DNA of 64,000 nucleotides. Source: Streptomyces sp. JJ66. Its GTDB lineage: Bacteria; Actinomycetota; Actinomycetes; Streptomycetales; Streptomycetaceae. Every line of letters starts with the position of its first letter. Position 1 is the stretch's first letter. The notes beneath the pieces were generated by a model, which was not told the origin of the DNA, ran no database searches, and saw nothing but the letters and a program-made list of their open reading frames with translations. Shown here in pieces: positions 63,030 through 64,000 of the stretch. Location: positions 62,001-126,000 of the forward strand of contig NZ_JAEVFI010000016.1 of assembly GCF_019303495.1 (NCBI RefSeq), in the 5' to 3' direction. Both the position numbers and the translations under genes were made by a program.

Positions 63030-64000
63030 ATGGATCTTGCTGGGGAGCTGGGACTGCCGGTCGAGGTGCCGTCCACGGCGCTGTTCACCGACCACTACGA
63101 GCTGACCATGGTGCAGGCCGCACTGCGCGCCGGAACCGCGCACCGGCGCTCGGTGTTCGAGGTCTTCACCCGCCGCCTGCCCGAGGGCCGCCGCTACGGC
63201 GTCGTCGCCGGGACGGGCCGGGTACTGGACGCGGTGGAGAACTTCCGGTTCGAGCCGGGCGTGCTGGACTTCCTGCGCGAGCGCGGCGTGGTGGACGCCC
63301 CCACGCTCGCCTGGCTCGCCGACTACCGCTTCCGTGGCGACATCACCGGCTACCCCGAGGGCGAGGTCTACTTCCCCGGCTCGCCGGTACTGCGGGTCGA
63401 GGGCACGTTCGCCGAGTGTGTGCTGCTGGAGACGGTGATCCTGTCCATCCTCAACCACGACTCCGCGGTGGCGGCCGCCGCGTCCCGGATGGCGGTGGCC
63501 GCGGGCGGGCGTCCGCTGGTGGAGATGGGCGCGCGGCGCACGCATGAGCTGGCCGCGGTGGCCGCCGCGCGCGCCGCGTACGTCGGCGGCTTCACCGGCA
63601 CCTCCGACCTGGCCGCCGGGTACCGCTACGGCATCCCGACCACCGGCACCAGCGCGCACGCCTTCACCCTCCTGCACGACTCCGAGCGGGACGCCTTCAC
63701 CGCCCAGGTGGCCTCCATGGGGCGCGGCACCACGCTGCTGGTGGACACCTACGACGTCGCCGAGGCCGTCCGCACCGCCGTGGAGACCGCCGGGCCACAG
63801 CTGGGCGCGGTACGCATCGACTCCGGCGACCTGCTCCTGTACGCCCACCGGGTGCGCCAGCAGCTGGACGAGCTGGGCGCGCGGGACACCCGGATCATCG
63901 TCACCAGCGATCTGGACGAGTACGCCATCGCCTCGCTGGCCGTGGCCCCCGTGGACGCCTACGGGGTCGGCACCCGGCTGGTGACCGGCAGCGGCCACCC
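63030..64000 (+). CDS. pncB: Nicotinate phosphoribosyltransferase (5' part)
   Basis: The first about 323 residues of a PncB-type enzyme that forms nicotinate mononucleotide in NAD salvage; the gene runs off the right edge. Visible blocks are ALFTDHYELTMVQAALRAG, LLETVILSILNHDSAVA, EMGARRTHELAAVAAARAAY with the active-site Arg/His region, GGFTGTSDLAAG and AVRIDSGDLLLYAH. The ATG at 63030 has a palindrome just upstream. Confidence 0.93.
   Translation, partial: MDLAGELGLPVEVPSTALFTDHYELTMVQAALRAGTAHRRSVFEVFTRRLPEGRRYGVVAGTGRVLDAVENFRFEPGVLDFLRERGVVDAPTLAWLADYRFRGDITGYPEGEVYFPGSPVLRVEGTFAECVLLETVILSILNHDSAVAAAASRMAVAAGGRPLVEMGARRTHELAAVAAARAAYVGGFTGTSDLAAGYRYGIPTTGTSAHAFTLLHDSERDAFTAQVASMGRGTTLLVDTYDVAEAVRTAVETAGPQLGAVRIDSGDLLLYAHRVRQQLDELGARDTRIIVTSDLDEYAIASLAVAPVDAYGVGTRLVTGSGH

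Overview
The window reads as the chromosome of a Streptomyces-type actinomycete. It has very high G+C with strong third-position GC bias, many GTG starts and GGAGG-type ribosome sites, two islands pairing an XRE/DUF5753 regulator with DUF397 proteins, DasR-type operators in front of an N-acetylglucosamine PTS, twin-arginine and lipoprotein signals, a class F sortase and a CysO/JAMM sulfur module. I read about 75 protein genes, three tRNA-Lys(CUU), one tRNA-Leu(UAG), one cysteine leader peptide and two gene remnants.

Layout. 1-3.1 kb: 5' part of a methylcrotonyl-CoA carboxylase beta subunit, with a divergent TetR regulator and a twin operator, then secreted proteins. 3.2-9.4 kb: a spermidine-synthase-like gene followed by an island holding a graspetide-type RiPP locus (precursor, ATP-grasp ligase, PIMT-like methyltransferase), an anti-sigma-like ATPase, an XRE regulator and three DUF397 genes. 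The island ends at a degenerate repeat of the spermidine-synthase-like gene. 9.5-18.2 kb: FAD monooxygenase-like enzyme, two-component system, TPR regulator, histidine phosphatase, small conserved proteins. 18.2-32.4 kb: bounded by two direct tRNA-Lys copies, with a third inverted inside. It contains an M6 protease, a PAS-GGDEF-EAL protein and a catabolic cluster (two Asp/Glu-racemase-superfamily enzymes, D-2-hydroxyacid dehydrogenase, amidase, DUF3830, IclR, and an Ehu-type ABC importer).

32.7-43.8 kb: a 54-residue peptide gene, GH6 lipoprotein, sortase F with a secreted partner, HAD phosphatase, Gfo/Idh/MocA oxidoreductase, GNAT, two tandem membrane paralogues, FAH-family hydrolase, DUF445 protein and SGNH hydrolase. 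43.8-47.8 kb: a second regulator island (anti-sigma ATPase, resolvase-like protein, XRE/DUF5753, two DUF397, a DUF1963-like protein) that abuts a truncated ABC-2 permease. 48-64 kb: a core block with a bifunctional PBP, GroES-like protein, DUF3618, Bcp peroxiredoxin, tRNA-Leu, RdgB, RNase PH, NagF/NagE2-like PTS, MBL hydrolase, CysM/CysO/JAMM, AGCS symporter, DUF2017, ClpS and the 5' part of nicotinate phosphoribosyltransferase.

How the parts work together. The 4.2-7.1 kb genes should make an ester-crosslinked peptide that is further converted by Asp methylation. The 21.8-31.4 kb genes look like uptake plus degradation of an ectoine-like or other N-containing solute, but the usual ectoine-ring genes are absent. 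CysO, CysM and the JAMM protease form the protein-thiocarboxylate cysteine route behind a cysteine-rich leader peptide. NagF and NagE2 import N-acetylglucosamine under probable DasR control. No CRISPR array, complete insertion sequence or replication origin was seen.
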